This document shows positions 32,531 through 45,720 of a stretch of 64,000 nucleotides of DNA, in pieces; within the stretch, counting starts at the first letter, position 1; the number at the start of each line of letters is the position of its first letter. The notes beneath the pieces are model-generated. The model had not been told where the DNA came from. It worked only from the letters and a program-made list of their open reading frames with translations, and did not search any database. Location: positions 26,165,106-26,229,105 of the forward strand of contig OX424560.1 of the NCBI GenBank assembly GCA_949152475.1, in the 5' to 3' direction. Origin of the DNA: Terebella lapidaria (lineage: Eukaryota; Annelida; Polychaeta; Terebellida; Terebellidae). The translations under genes and the position numbers were made by a program.

Positions 32531-32815
32531 TAAGTTAAACTTCACTTCAGTAAAAAATTAGAACACATTGTTCATCCACCTCTGTAAATGACTGAGATAC
32601 TCTGGTTTTCAAACCTATAAAAATGGACTTAGCAAAAGTAGGGTTTAAATTCGTTTTGGCAAGTGTTCTTTGCAGATTACTTCTTGGTGGTAAACAAAAT
32701 ATACATTATAATAATTTGTATGCCTTCCTTAATATAATAAATGCACAATGCTAACATTTTATCTTTCATACTCCACCTCCCACCAGCTATGCGCTTAAAA
32801 ATTACAGTCTATTGA
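32531..32815. other. Non-coding spacer
   Basis: AT-rich sequence between the transposase remnant and a minus-strand LINE; it may be the LINE 3' untranslated region. No gene is recognised. Confidence 0.45.
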
Positions 32816-34012
32816 GGTGCAGAGGTATGTACAATTGAAACATCATCCATACACTTTGGTGAACAAAACAGTTTTTAGTTTCTTTCTGAATGAGGCTGGT
32901 GTGATCGGACTCCTGATGTCAACAGGTAGTGCATTCCAGAGCATCGCACCAAGTGTTCTGAATGATATACATTCATACTGGTTGACTGAACGTGACACCT
33001 CCAGCTTCCATGGATCAGGCAATCATATGAGAGACCTGCGAGGCTGGCATATGGGACAGATTTCCTTCATGTACTCAGGCGTGCCAGTGTGAAGGGTCTT
33101 TCGGATGGTAGTCACAACCTTGAATGTTATTCTCTGCCTACAGGGAGCCAGTGCAGCTGCTCAACACAGGTGTTATATGCTCCTTTCGAGATGTTCCAGT
33201 TAGGAGCCGTACTGCACCGTTTTGGGAAACATGTAGTATATTAACTAATTTATCTGACATTCTGAGTAGGAGACCATTGTGGTAGTCAAGCCTGTCGTAT
33301 TAGGGGCCTTGGCTCGAGCTTCTTGAGTCAGATGGTTTTTGACTTCGGCGATGCGCTGGAGGATGTGGTACATGCTCCCACTGAAAGGTGGGAGTCGAAG
33401 TTCCCACCAAGGTTTCGGGCGACAGTCTTTGGTATAACGACTTCATCGCCAATTTCCACCTTGATGTCATTTGCATGATGTTCATTGTTTTTGCTGGTGA
33501 TGATGACTACTTCGGTTTTTGAGTCATTCAAGTTTATTGTCAATCATCCAATGCCGAACATCCACCAGACAGCGTTCCATTGTCTGCACCTGGGCAACTT
33601 GGGCATTGGTGTTTCTCAGGGTCAGGCGCGTGTACAACATTGTGTCATCTGCAGGAGTGGTGTTACTTGTGCACGCTTGAGATGGACAGGAAACACACCG
33701 GTGGTGAGAGAGGTATTGACAAGCACTGTCAGCACTGGTGCAATGGTCTGCATCATGACATCTTTTTTTACAAGAGGGGTTGGCGTGGCGTCCAGGGAAC
33801 AGGTCTTGTTTGCTGATCACTTTGCAGATGTCTGCTGAGGTCTGGCGCTGGAACTGGCCTAATGGTGGTGGAGGGACCACTGGTGGATTACACGTGATCT
33901 TAGGTGTTGGACTCATGGAATCCCGATTTTGTCTGATGTTCCATACTTTATCTTGAAAGTACTGAAGAAGTCCAGTCCAGTTTCTACATGCAGTAGATCC
34001 AAGCACATCCAT
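32816..34012 (-). mobile_element. CR1/L2-like LINE fragment with internal deletion
   Basis: On the minus strand the order is VKKDVMMQTIAPVLTVLV and SLTTGVFPVHLKRAQVTP (33780-33680, the segment before the RT palm). Then comes ADDTMLYTRLTLRNTNAQ (active-site ADD box), LNDSKTEVVIITSKNNEH, AVARNLG..FD, and finally a C-terminal portion with TPEYMKEICPICQPRRS and FRKKLKTVLF ending near 32830. The core of the palm between the first two blocks is missing, so the element has an internal deletion of about 130 codons plus frameshifts. Confidence 0.82.
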
Positions 34013-34956
34013 ACAGAACTATGTAGTGATTCATGTACTGATGTTTCACTAAGGAGTTATTTTTTTTTAATATCCAAAGAGCTATTTAAAACGGCAGCTG
34101 TCAGGCGCTCATGAACTCTGGTTTATACAATTAATTCAACAAATGTTTGGCTCTTCTCGGTTGTGTTGTGGCTAGTGATTTTATTTTTTTCTTCAACTGA
34201 CATGCTTGGGCACTTGACCGTCGAATTTCTTTAGCTTGCCTGGCCTAGATTGAAGTTGTTGCTGAGATGGACGTTGTCGTGGTGTCTCGAGGCTCCAGGA
34301 TGTCAATTCAGGGAGATTGTAATGGGGGTGTTGTCACAGTGGTCTGGGTAGGAAGGCAACGTCAAAGATGGTTGGTATGGCATTCAGGTTCAGACTGTTG
34401 TGATGATGGTTTTTGAACTGACTGTTTTCAAAGTGAGAAGGGCAGAGACGGTAATTTCTATGTAGGAAATCAGCTGGTTCCGTCAGGAGTTTCTCTAAAC
34501 GGCTGTTAATGACCCATTTCTTGGACCTGTAAGAAAAAAAGATATATTACATACTGGGGCCACCTTGAATGTTCTGAATTTTCCATCCCCCGCCCTGTCC
34601 CCTCACCCAACTGCAATATTCGAGTGTAGAATTTTCTCTGTACATAATTTAAACCCATTGACTTTGTATACAAGTACAAGCAAACTATAATGGCCACAAA
34701 ACTACAAATATTCTATTAGCTGGGATAAAAGTGCTTCCGACCCAGAGGTTTCCATTCCCAAGATTTTTATCAGGTCATAAATTAGGGCCACCGAGGTTAT
34801 GCAGCTGGTACTGAATCCTGAATGATGTTTTATGACACCCAAAAGCGGCACAATATGACCCGCCTCTCATTGTGGATCTGCTGAACGCCATTGTTGTTAT
34901 CAGGACGCTAAAATTCTGGATATTACTATATACCAGGTGCGCCACTGTCGACCGGA
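34013..34956. other. Non-coding or decayed LTR-element stretch
   Basis: No intact frame. The minus strand near 34200-34330 gives Arg/Lys/Gln-rich residues (TPRQRPSQQQLQSRPG) reminiscent of a Gypsy polyprotein C-terminus, but the match is too weak to name. Confidence 0.35.
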
Positions 34957-35215
34957 TTACAGCTTATGCCTGAAGTGAACCCTCACATTAGGTATAAGGT
35001 CTTTATATGTACGTGTTCTGACTGGTGCATGCTTGTTTGATGGAGATCCTGAGGGTTGGATAATGCCCAACTGGAGCATTTTGTCGACCTCCTCATCGAT
35101 AATAAGCTGTTGCATCTGTGAGAGGCGTGCAGTGTTGAACCACTTCTGTGTGCCTGAGGGATCCTTTGAGTCACATGAACGCATGTTGGTATTGGAACAT
35201 GAGGTTGATGCATCA
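34957..35215 (-). pseudogene. Gypsy-like reverse transcriptase N-terminal fragment
   Basis: The minus-strand frame encodes QMQQLIIDEEVDKMLQLG and IIQPSGSPSNKHAPV, the conserved opening of Ty3/Gypsy reverse transcriptases (family form ...EI..ML..G+I.PS.SP...P.V). It breaks off immediately afterwards. Sequence to the right (35220-35480) reads as proline/serine-rich frames with stops. It is an inactive remnant. Confidence 0.72.
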
Positions 35216-36365
35216 GCAGAGGTTAATCAAGTCGTGACCTATCCTCTTGAGATGCTGAGGCAGGTTCTCATAATATTCGTCGTGGCTGTGGTATGGATTC
35301 ACGTGATTGGCCAGATGAGGTATGGTGGGAGGAGGTGGAAGAAGCAGGTCAGCCGGTGAGGTTGTGGGTTTTGCTCCGATCTTGTCAGTGGGGGATCAGA
35401 AGCATTTGGTCGGGAAACGAACGGCTTCATTCCATTTCCGAGTCAGAAACATTTGCTCCACTGACATCCTGTCTTCTTACAGAAGAAGCATAGTTCTCCT
35501 GGGTGGATTAGGGTGGTCCCTTCACAAGACATAGTAAATCGAATTCTCAGGAAAGTTTAATACATTTGTTTCGGGGTCGTGAATGTTGCGTGATGACAGA
35601 ACGAGATGATGGGTTTCAATGACTTTATTTGGTCCAAGACAAAGACCCTGTAATAATATAATAATGAATAACATGAGTAAAGGGTGGTAACAAATGAAAA
35701 CAAAATGGCATGTTTATACAACCCATATATGTAGCATATATGGAAACATATGAAATGAAACGAAGGAATGATCCAAATAGTTGAATGAAACTAAGAATGA
35801 AATCTACACACTATAAAACTGTTACTACCAATCTACCGACTGTATCACAGACATTCATTCCGTTCATACGTGCGAGTGTTCAAGTGTTATTTACAAATAC
35901 AATTAGCACCTTACCCCAGTTGTGAAAATGGAGGTCTGAACAGGTATGGATGATAGATGGATGACTGATGGCAGGCTGATTTAAATATCTGAAAGGAACA
36001 ATTCAAGTTTGATAACTGCCTGACGGCGCAAAATAAACAAAGTCCCAAACTAGAAAATCCAAGAGATCGGAAGATCCAACATTACGAAAACATTGGCAAA
36101 TCTGTAATACAAATAGAAATACAAGATTAGTACTCACTGTTTAATGTGTGTCCGGATATCCTAAGTTAAGTTAATTACTCTGTTATTGATGTTATGATGT
36201 TGACTGTTCAAAAGTTTCGGTAGATGTGATGTTGACTGTTCAAAAGTTTCGGTAGATGTGTTTAAACTTTGTTGGCTGGTTGCCAAGGCAGGCGTAAACA
36301 AACGAAAATCGCGGGAATTTAGTCTTTATTTACATGGTAGAATTTGCTATCGATAATAAACTCCG
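35216..36365. other. Non-coding stretch with a 32-bp direct repeat
   Basis: No gene is recognised. 36196-36227 and 36228-36259 are identical 32-bp units starting gatgttgactgttcaaaagt, which suggests slippage or a very young tandem duplication. Confidence 0.6.
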
Positions 36366-37384
36366 TTAGGCGGAACTGTCATAATGTAACCCTGCCACAC
36401 ATTTTTGTAAACAACATACTGAAATGCTTGGGAAATGCTTGGGACATACTGAACATACTGAAATGCTTGGGACAGCGTGATCATCAATACCCTTGAATGC
36501 AGCTAGTAACTGATGGGCATTGGTGTCACGTAGCTCGTGACAATCGAATTTCGTGTCACGAATCCGGCGTGACAGGTGGCGCGTGGTTGTGGGATGTTGG
36601 ATTGTGGGGGATGATGGGAGCTCTGGACAAGGGTCGTGTGGACAGACTGGCGTGCAGCAGCTATGGATGGTTGTACACGAGTACTCCAAGTGGCTGTTCG
36701 TCCATTGTTGCAGGAACTGTGGATGGTTGTACGCGGGTGACTCTCGAGGGGTCTGGCACTGTCATACTTTGACGCAACAGGCATCAGCACAACACTCTGT
36801 TGATGGTCGAGGACGTGGGTCTGAACGTTTCCTGGAACAAGATCCGACGAAACTCGAAACCAGAAGGATTCATACCAGAGTCCATAATAATAGTAACAAA
36901 GTTCGTTTTGGTTCACTCTTGTAGCGTGAGGGTGGCACTGGCGTCACTGCCGTGGGCTGGTCATGAACAGGGTGGTTCCTAGTACAGCGATGTGCATGGG
37001 ACAATAGAAAATGACGACCGTAGGTGGACTATTGTAAGCAATCAAGTCACAATTCTGGTGGCCAGAGGCGGCTACACTATCCAGGAACTGGCGATAATCC
37101 TGGGATGTGGTTACCGTGGGCGTGGGCTGAGGATGACCGACACATATCAGCACCTGATGAGGCCAGTGTCTGAGTATATTAGTCCTGTTGGTGCTCATGG
37201 TTTCTACAGGCATTGGATATTCTTGCCCGTTCCATGTGGGTGGTCTCTGGTCGAATGTCGAGGTCACTCGGTCTGGTTCCAATTCCCTAGCGACTTGAAC
37301 ATCGGGTCTTGGTTGAGTGGCAGTGTGCTGTCTATTGACTTCGGGGAACTCAGGGCCGGCGGTCATACGCGTGCAACTGACCAT
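36366..37384 (-). pseudogene. Possible decayed gag-like region of an LTR element
   Basis: Overlapping minus-strand frames (37384-36944 and 36916-36503) are rich in Pro, Thr, Gln and Arg and lie upstream, in minus orientation, of the Gypsy reverse-transcriptase fragment at 34957-35215. Composition and position are what one would expect of a degenerate Gag, but no zinc knuckle or capsid motif is visible. It could equally be unrelated non-coding sequence. Confidence 0.3.
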
Positions 37385-37425
37385 GGGAACATGACATGAC
37401 TTCTGTGCTGGGCAGCTGAAAAACG

Positions 37426-37433
37426 TATAAAAG
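37426..37433 (+). promoter_or_regulatory. Candidate TATA box
   Basis: tataaaag lies in GC-richer context. About 37 nt downstream an ATG begins a 16-codon frame that stops at once, and a splice-donor-like aggtgagt follows at about 37523. It could be a promoter of an LTR or of an unrecognised transcript; no supporting coding exon is visible. Confidence 0.25.
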
Positions 37434-38548
37434 TACCGGACGAGACTCTGAACGGTTGGAAGTCGAAAAATGTCACTCAGCGAGGAATCTGAGTCTTTTG
37501 GATCCTGGTCATGGCATTAGTGAGGTGAGTTTTCTCGAGTTCACTCGAAACCCAGTCTTCTCAATGTGACACAGGACAGCGTGTATCTTTTAATAGTTTA
37601 TTGTCAACCTCAATTAAAGACGAGACACACACTCACTTTCACTCTTCAGTGTTCCAAACTGTGTTAATCCTGGTTTCTGTACATATGGTATTAGCCCAAA
37701 GGAATATGTGTGTCTGCCTTTTGGTCAAATGAAATACAGAACAAATACATTTTATCATATTGTGCAGATTATATGAGTGGCATTTTTTGTGGAAAATGTA
37801 TCATCGGTGGGATTTCATTGCCTTTGTAATTTGAAATGTTTGATTTGAACTATATTGATTTATGCGCCTGTAGGTGTTGATTCCCAAAACTCTTGGGATA
37901 CATGCCTGACAACAAAATGTGTAGATACAAATGTAATTTGAATCAATTCCACCGTCATAATTTCACAGTACGTAGTGCATATTTCCATATGTTGCATCTT
38001 ATGAAATCATTCAGAACAGAACTATGGACTGTTAGACACATGATGACAACGTGAGCTCAATTTGCATTGTGCTCATGTAGAAAAAAGTGTGATATTGTCA
38101 GTCAGAAATTCACCATTATGTAAATTCAGTATCGATTTGCTATATTCCAGGTACTATATACTTAGTTATATCATCTCCGATAAGGATGGGGCGATGGTCA
38201 TGCAGGATGGTCTGTGTGTCTCCCTGTGTATTTGTATGTCTTTCCACGTGCAAAATTTACAGTCATAACAATTAACTTGAACCCTAAAGAAATGAAGGTA
38301 TGGTAGTTGCTATCGTCCAATTTGGTCAAAATAGAAAAAAACGAGAAAAAGGGAAAAAGTGAAAATCACATAACTGGCTATAACTCATCAGCAATATTAA
38401 TATTATAATAACTCCTCATTATAGCCCAAAGTCGAAAAATTGGAGGTCCTGATTTTACAACTTCCAGGTGTTCCAAGATTTGTATCTTGAATATCGTTTG
38501 TACATTCGCATCAGACGCTATGATAGACCGAATTTCTGAGGTATATAT

Positions 38549-39341
38549 TGTGACAGTTGTGGGTGGGGCGAAATTAACCACACGTGGGTTCCTTTTTTCT
38601 AATTTATTTCGTCAGAATAAACCCTGCAATGTGTATAAACAACATATGTATAACCCGTGAATAAACCGTGAAAATGCAGTACATGTAGATGCCAATTTCA
38701 TAAAATTCCAACAACAGTAATTCAACATAGTAACAAGTGATAGTACCAAGTAACATGTAACAGCTACCTACCCAGCGAATAGTGACAGTAACAGCAAATA
38801 ATATGACCGTATGTTCAAGGAGAACATGAACGTTTGCCTGCAACCAAAACTATATAAATGAACGTTTGTACAATACCAACGGAATAATGAATTCACGCAA
38901 ATTCAAACCAACTGCAAGGATTGAAAATCATTCCCTCCACAATAGAGCGTTTTGAGAAACAAATGCATTCTGAATAACAGAAATGCAACGTATTAACAGC
39001 CAAATATTATGAATGAACACTCACCTTGGAATCTGTCGATTCACACAATAAAGAGTTCCAATGTTCTCGATGTTCAAGATCCCATTAGCGTATGTCGAGA
39101 TCCCATCAGCGGTCGGCTACATGTGAATACTGACCAGAATACTGCACCGGCTTTTATTAGACAGCAGGCGCGCCAGTTGTACAACTTCACTCGACGCCGC
39201 GTGCGCGTCTCGACTCGTGTCCAACCCGAGACAATACCTGTGGAGGGCAGCTACGACTCGCCGGGCCCAACCCCAAAACTGGCCGACCCGAGTACAAAAA
39301 GTACAAGGAGTCCAAGGACCTTAAAATATGTCCCTGCTACA
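38549..39341. mobile_element. Solo LTR with target-site duplication
   Basis: The 793-bp insertion starts tgtgacagttg and ends cctgctaca, giving canonical TG...CA termini. It is flanked by atat at 38545-38548 and 39342-39345, while copy A has a single atat at the matching place (gtatatattttgtattg at about 671-687). No internal coding region remains. This is what is left after recombination between the two LTRs of a retrotransposon. Its 3' portion (39150-39330) is notably GC-rich. Confidence 0.88.
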
Positions 39342-41188
39342 ATATTTTGTATTGAAATTAATAATGTATAAAATGATTGCTTTGGTGCTGACAGAATCTG
39401 ATGCAATCATTTTAGAGTATGCTTCGGAGCTGAGAGATGGCCTCGGTGCTGACAGAAGTTGCCGGCACAGAGTTGGCAACTATTATGGCGAAGTGGTTAC
39501 GCAAATGAATGAAGAAGAATTTCAGAAAAATTGCAGGTTAAATAAGATGGGGCAGGAGATCTGATATTTTTTAATGTATGTTTTTTCACATATTCCTCAT
39601 TCATAATGCATTCATATTTATCTATGTCTTGAGTAGTTCAAGATAATCCCGCTTACTAGATGAATCGATGTTTGACAAATGGCAATGAATGTCTAACTGT
39701 GAACGTTATGATTACGAGTAAATGAAAATCCCAGTCCTCATTCAAGTTTTTGAAATATATGCAGAATTGGCTTACGCAAATCGTGTCAAGGGTTTGATGC
39801 CACATTCTTCAAAAATATCTGTAAATGATACGTAATAAGTTTCAATACATATTAAGATGTCATCGATATTGTTCTTTCAGTCAACATTGACTGTAAATCA
39901 TGTCATATACCTTACAGGAGACATGTGATGATCGACTACCTATTACGTGATCAAAAGTACATTTTAATGCATTGGAAACTTGTGAATGTGTGCTTTACAA
40001 TAGAAATTTCATCTCACACAATTTAACCTATTGTTACTTTAAACTTGTTGAGCATAGCATATTTCAAATCATGCCATTGACAAAGAATTTTCTATGTGAC
40101 ATATACTTATCACATACAAAAATTAACGGTATTAATAACAGCCCTACAAGATTTAAATGGACCTGTAATAGTATTTTGTGAAATGTTCATGAATTGTTTT
40201 GTTCGGTGTTATTTACTGTGTCCTGTTGATTTGTCATAAACACAGGTTTGGTAATATAGCTTTTATGCTAGTGTGGCATTGCATGTGCTAATCATTCGAA
40301 ACACCTACATAATCGAACGCAAACCTAAAATTTCAGCACATCAAAATTTGAGTTCAAGTTAATGTTACCCGTACTGCCTATCTTAGTTTGTCTTAGTCTT
40401 AGTTTTACATTACAAAGTGCTTAAAATAACATTGTATGTTTAATAAAATGTATTATGTGTTGCTGCCATGTTTTTCTTGGTGTATCTAACCACATTCACC
40501 GCGGTATCTATAGACTCGTTTATGTGTTTCAAACTCATGTTGTGATTTTAGATTTATTCGCCCTTCACCTTTTCATGCGTCAACTGTGATCAGAGAAAAC
40601 TTCGACATTTCATACCATGAAATACTGCACATAATTAGGTTTAGGTTTCAAGCAAAATAGCTTCTCCCATGTTCCGTAACATAGCGAACTGGTCCTCAGG
40701 GGACCAAGATGCAAATAATAACACGTCCACGTTGTCTTGTTGAATTTTTTCCGAAAGACAGCTGTACGTAATGTTTCGTTTACAGTACACGTTGTCGTCA
40801 TGGTGATCATGACGTTGTCATGTTTGTGTGATTGTTTTCATTTATGTTTTAAATACCATCACATATTCTCATGGTATTCGTTAATTTACTTAGATCTATG
40901 TGTAGCTTCTTTGATTTGGACTTTGGTATATTTACAAGTCATTCGTCACTTTCTGGTAATTGCTTTGGTATATATCTTTAATCGATTTAGGTGAATTTTT
41001 GTCTACTGATAGAAATAAAAGTTCTGCCAGTAAAAAGATAAGTTCTACCGTTAAAAAGAAAAGTTCTACTAGTAGAAAGAAACGCTCTACTAGTAGAACT
41101 TCTACTGGCATAATGAAACGCACAAAAACTGGCATAAAGAAACGCGCCCTACACTCTGATTTTCCTCGGCCCTTCACTCTGATACGAC

Positions 41189-41522
41189 CTTGTAGCGCAT
41201 GACACACCGGTACCCGTAAGATCACCGAAGTTGAGCAACGCTAAGCGTGGGTAATACATGGATGGGTGACCCTGTTTGTGCATTCACCTGCGCTGCTGTG
41301 TGCTGTTCACCCAAACAGTATAATTGGGCACCTGGCAATAGACAGAGATGGCAATTGTGTATGCACAGTTTCCCTGCACCAAATAATGGTTGCACATGGA
41401 GCTGTATGCCTCCCAGGAGGTTGAGTGAACAGGTCTGCCGGGGATAATAATTGTGCAGTCAGAGAGCCCGACTTGAGTTGGTGATCCTAGACTATAAAAT
41501 GCTCATTATTATTATTATTATT
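41189..41522 (+). repeat. 5S rRNA-derived SINE, copy B
   Basis: This is the counterpart of 2568-2902, with the same 5S-like head (gatcaccgaagttgagcaac, tggatgggtgacc) and (att)n tail. It is inherited by duplication rather than independently inserted, because the flanks match on both sides. Confidence 0.85.
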
Positions 41523-42756
41523 CCTAATTGATTACACCAAATTTTGACGTTTTTGCGATGCTCAGTATATATCGTTCTATAGTCTTGTGATAGAGGTTCC
41601 AGCGCTCCAATCAGCAGGACTGCATTGATAGTCTTGAAAGACAAGGGACTGGAGGACGAAGGAGGGCAATGCTTCAGAAATATGAGTAACACTAAAATGC
41701 TAGCATTCACGACATCTGAGTATAAGAAACATTTGCTTTGTGGAGCAAACTTAGGCTCCGTGGCACGAAAAAAAAAAGATCAGTGTGGAATTAGGATTTA
41801 AGATTTTCAAAAAACTTTTTTAATTTGTTCTATACATGGCGGAAATCAGCTGCCGTGCATCTTGCCTAAAAGTGTACTTTGAGCAAATTAGATAATGGAT
41901 TCAGTTTTATTCGCTCGGAATATTCGTACATGTTCTTTGGTTTCATGTATTGTCTCCATGTGTATTGACCAATCAGGGCGATCTGATGTCAAATTCAATA
42001 GTACCAACCTATCACCAGCATCTCAATGAGATTTTGATGACGAGGGTAGCAAACCAAAAATACAACATGGAATAGGAATATTTTATCCCAAGATCTACTA
42101 GCTCACCAGGGCAGACACTGTGTGAAATGTAGCCGTGTCATTGTACACCTTATGGATTAGGTATACAACTGTCCAACAGTATATTAAATGATTTTAGATA
42201 TCATAATCTACCCCATTAACCCTATGCCACCTAGAGTTGCATTTTGTTACTACCTCTGGTCATCTAGAGTTGCCTTTTGTTTGTGTTTTCGAGATGTGTG
42301 TATTTTTCATTGAATTGTTCACAAATTAGTCAATATTCGTGTCATATGCAACCTTCGTTAAGCTTCAGAAAGTCGTTTCTGTGGAAAATGCAAAAATCGA
42401 AGATATCTAAATATTCCCAAATTAATTCAGATTCCCATGGGTGGCTCTGAAAATACCTCGAGTAGAATATGGTTAAATAGATATATGAAAATTTAGGTTA
42501 CATATGTATATGTGTCCATATTAGAAATCTAAGGTCATCCCAACTTTTCTGTTCAATTCATAAGGTAGCCTTATGGCTTATGATTAAGTACTTATGTACT
42601 AGCATATAGCTATTCCGTGGGATTCGTGGATTTATAACTTATTCTCATGGGTTGTTTGGGCAGTTTCATACAAATTCCCTCAGGTGCACAGTAGCAACAA
42701 CTACATTCAACACACTGTCTGCCCCTGACACTGTCTTTTGATAGTGTTTGGTCGGA

Positions 42757-45707
42757 ATTATGGTGAGTTATACAATTCATTTCGCCCCTAGCCACGCTAT
42801 CCACGGTGCGTAACCAGGATTTATCATGTCGACTGATACTTCACTCCTTTTCCTTAGAGGATTTCTTGTCCGATGCGTCCTTTGTTTCTGGAGATAACAC
42901 TGTGCCCATGACGCGGCACATCGGCTTTGAGATGAGACACCATGTCGCCAATGATCCTCAACAGTCGATCAGAATTTCCAGCGTGAGGCTGCTGGTGAAG
43001 TCGTTCTGATAATTCCTCGATGTGGGCAGATGAAACGTCGAGGTCCTCTAAAAGTTCCTCGTTCATCCTGCGTTCTTGTAGTACGCCCAAGGCATATTCT
43101 GTGGCGCAGGCATTGTACTCTGCCTGCTATATGTGTGAATCTATTGCGCTTATGTATTCAGCCCAGTCGGCCTTCATATGCTGCCGAAACATATCGTCGG
43201 CTCGGGCAAAGTCTATCGATGGGGCGTGAGCCTCCGCTCCAAGCAGTGCGGTGAGGGGGTTTACCCCGTTAGCGACCTGACGCCGGTACCAGTTACACCA
43301 ACGATCGTGTGAAGCGATGTCGTCGGGAAGCTTGTTGGTTGTCGGCGGGTGGATGAATTCCCTCGTGTCGGGTTTTTAGGTGACGAGAGGCTGTAATCAG
43401 GCAGGCGTCAGCCGAGAAACCGGTCTACCAAGTCACGTAGAAAGATCCATTCGCTATTAAATTCTCCAGCGCCGTGTAGCTGCAGACCACGGGCCAGTTC
43501 TCGATGTGGTGGTTCTGGATCGTCAGGGGTGGCTATCACTATTGTTGTGGTCTCCTGGTCGCCCTTGACAGGCACGCTGTGGGGAGCTTCAGGGCAGGTC
43601 CCTGGTACAAACAGCGGTGCGAGATCGTCAACGTCATACATTGACTCGTCCGGCGGAATGGGGTATGGAGCATTCTGGAGTGGCGGCGAACTGTCATCTG
43701 AGTCCACACTCCCGGCACGGGGCGGAATCGGTAGTTCCTTCGGCCAGGCTCCAGTGTTCTGTCGATTTGGTTCCATTCGTCCAGGTGCACTTCGATTAGA
43801 CTCATCACTTTGGCTGGACTCCTCGGATTTGGTTTCCTCGCGCTGCGGTTCCTCACGTGTCGGAAGAGCGGGGAACTCTCCGTCCGTTTTTGCTGGGAGA
43901 GCAACTTGCATTGAGATCGGTACACCGATGTGGCGGGGTGCGTGTTGTGTTGGGTCCGTCGGATGTGACACAGGCTGGCGTATGGCACCGGATATCCCGT
44001 CGGTGCCATTGGCCCATCAATACTCCAGTATCGGGTGCAGCGTAGTGATTCAGCATCGTTGTGTAAATCGGTACTGCGATGTCTGTCGTACCGTAAGTCA
44101 GGGGCGTGGTCGTAGCGACAGGAACCTGTGGTGCCAGGGGTGCTGAGGTTCCATTGATCACAATCAGTGCGGGTGCATACGCCCAGTAGTCGGTGGCGAC
44201 CGAGGGCGCTCTCCGTTGAGGTGCGGAAACTGTCAGCGCCTGGGCGTTGGCGTACTCTGGTAGCGACAGCGGGTCTAAGGCAGCAAGAGGTTGCCGAGCC
44301 GCAGGTGGTGTGGAGTCATAGGCCTGCATGCCGAACCTTGGGCGGAATGACTGGAACGTCCTCTGCAGAACCAATCCGTTATATCCGTTCTGAACTTGTG
44401 GCACATTTTCCCTTGCACTCACAAGTGGCGACACTGAAGGCCGCTCACAAACCATGTAACTTGGTCAGTAGTTGTACTGTTCACGTGTACGCACTGGATT
44501 CATAGCATACTCGAAAGGTGGCACAAACACTGAGGGTCCTTCACGTACTGTCACGTAGGTTCATGGTAAGTTCGCGAATGTATCGCGTTTGGATCAAATG
44601 ACGCTGAGTATGCCGGGGGTGGCATCTGGGCGAAACCATCGGGAGGCGCGAGTGGCAAGCTCGTCGGTAGTCCGCTTCTGACTTCATACAGGTTGGCTCT
44701 TGTCATGTCCCGGTCAATCTGTACACTGCGTCGGGTTCTGGTCAGGAGGTCTTCCGATGTGTTGGAATAACGTAGCGACTGTTCCGGTCGATGGGCTGTT
44801 GTCAGGGTTACCGGACATATATCTGCAGTATAAGAGAGTCACAACTTGCCTGTGTCGCTTACAACAATGCGTCTTCGTCAAGGCTTCCTCTCGAGTAGGG
44901 GGTGACGCGCCTTGTTGCGATGTGGGTGACGCACCTTGTTGTGACGTTTTATCTTGGGGCGACCCGTACAGTTTGAACCCTTGCGGCGTACCACGCGATA
45001 GGGGGACCGTAACACTAGACGAACCTGATGACGCGCCATCTTGCCGGCTGGTTCTCACTCCGAACGTGACAGCCAATCGTGGGAATGTCACTACTCCATC
45101 AGACGATGCGACCACAGGAAGCTCAGCTCCCGTTACCGAGTGTCAATGGCGTACGGTCATTCAAGTCAATGCTTGCACAAAGCCGAGACTGATCCGTTCC
45201 TGGTCAACGGCGCCAATGTGATGTATTTTTATCATCGGGAACAAATACGAACCACGATCGGATCGTAATGTCGAGATTGTTGTACTAACCAACTCGTTGC
45301 ATTTAGTTCACAATATTTATTATCCAAAATAGGCAAATTGTCGATGAGTCTTTCACACGAGCAATCATGCACAAAACCATGAGTCTATCCCACAATGTTC
45401 TTCTGATCTTATTCTCTGAGTCCTCTATGATCTTCTTATTAGTCCTTTCACAATTATCCTCTCGTTATTCGTTTTTTTTTTGCCTGATAAAGTTCAGACA
45501 ACAATGGCAGCCATTTTCGCCTTCTTATACAGTCAGCAACTTCAAAATTTATGCGTCTTGTCGAGCTAGATCTTCGGGGGGGGAGGGGGGCAAGTTTCCT
45601 GGATGTCATGTGATGTAAAGAGAAGTCGTGATTCGTTGTAGTATTCGTGCGTCAGCTGTTGCCATGTAGGTTGTTAAGCGCCTGCATTTGTAAATATACC
45701 GTGGACA
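42757..45707 (-). mobile_element. LTR retrotransposon fragment: 5' LTR, primer site and gag-like frames
   Basis: Read on the minus strand, 45707-45217 has TGT...ACA ends (tgtccacgg ... acatcaca) and an AATAAA signal near 45320, consistent with an LTR of about 490 bp. Next to it 45215-45199 reads tggcgccgttgaccagg, a plausible tRNA primer binding site. Then follow Ser/Thr/Pro-rich frames (45115-44714, 44455-43853, 43971-43408) and a helical segment with HDRWCNWYRRQVANG at about 43300 and LLRIIGDMVSHLKAD near 42940. A stop (SHI then TAG) and frameshifts break it. The element is cut at 42757, so pol and the second LTR are missing. Superfamily uncertain. Confidence 0.6.
43408..44455 (-). pseudogene. 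Gag-like frames of the LTR element (broken)
   Basis: Two overlapping minus-strand frames meet with a frame change around 43850-43970. The first contains FQSFRPRFGMQAYDS and proline-rich text, the second an acidic stretch (REEPQREETKSEESSQSDES) and PYPIPPDESMYDVDD. GC content is clearly higher than in the surrounding DNA. No zinc knuckle is visible, and the assignment to Gag rests on position after the LTR and primer site. Confidence 0.45.
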
Positions 45708-45720
45708 GAAAGTGTCGAAG

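Larger units (their letters stand above)
37767..42756. repeat. Segmental duplication copy B, first block
   Basis: The block corresponds to 1-4191. It includes counterparts of the 21-bp minisatellite (40999-41146), the 5S-derived SINE (41189-41522) and the inverted 306-repeat fragment. It differs by a 100-bp extra segment at about 38203-38302, the solo LTR at 38549-39341, loss of one unit of the 39-bp duplication and loss of about 48 bp near 42340. No intact gene is recognised. Confidence 0.93.

Noticed and set aside
43529-44146. A 205-codon plus-strand frame
   Set aside because: It is antisense to the GC-rich Gag-like frames of the LTR fragment; long antisense frames are expected in such composition.
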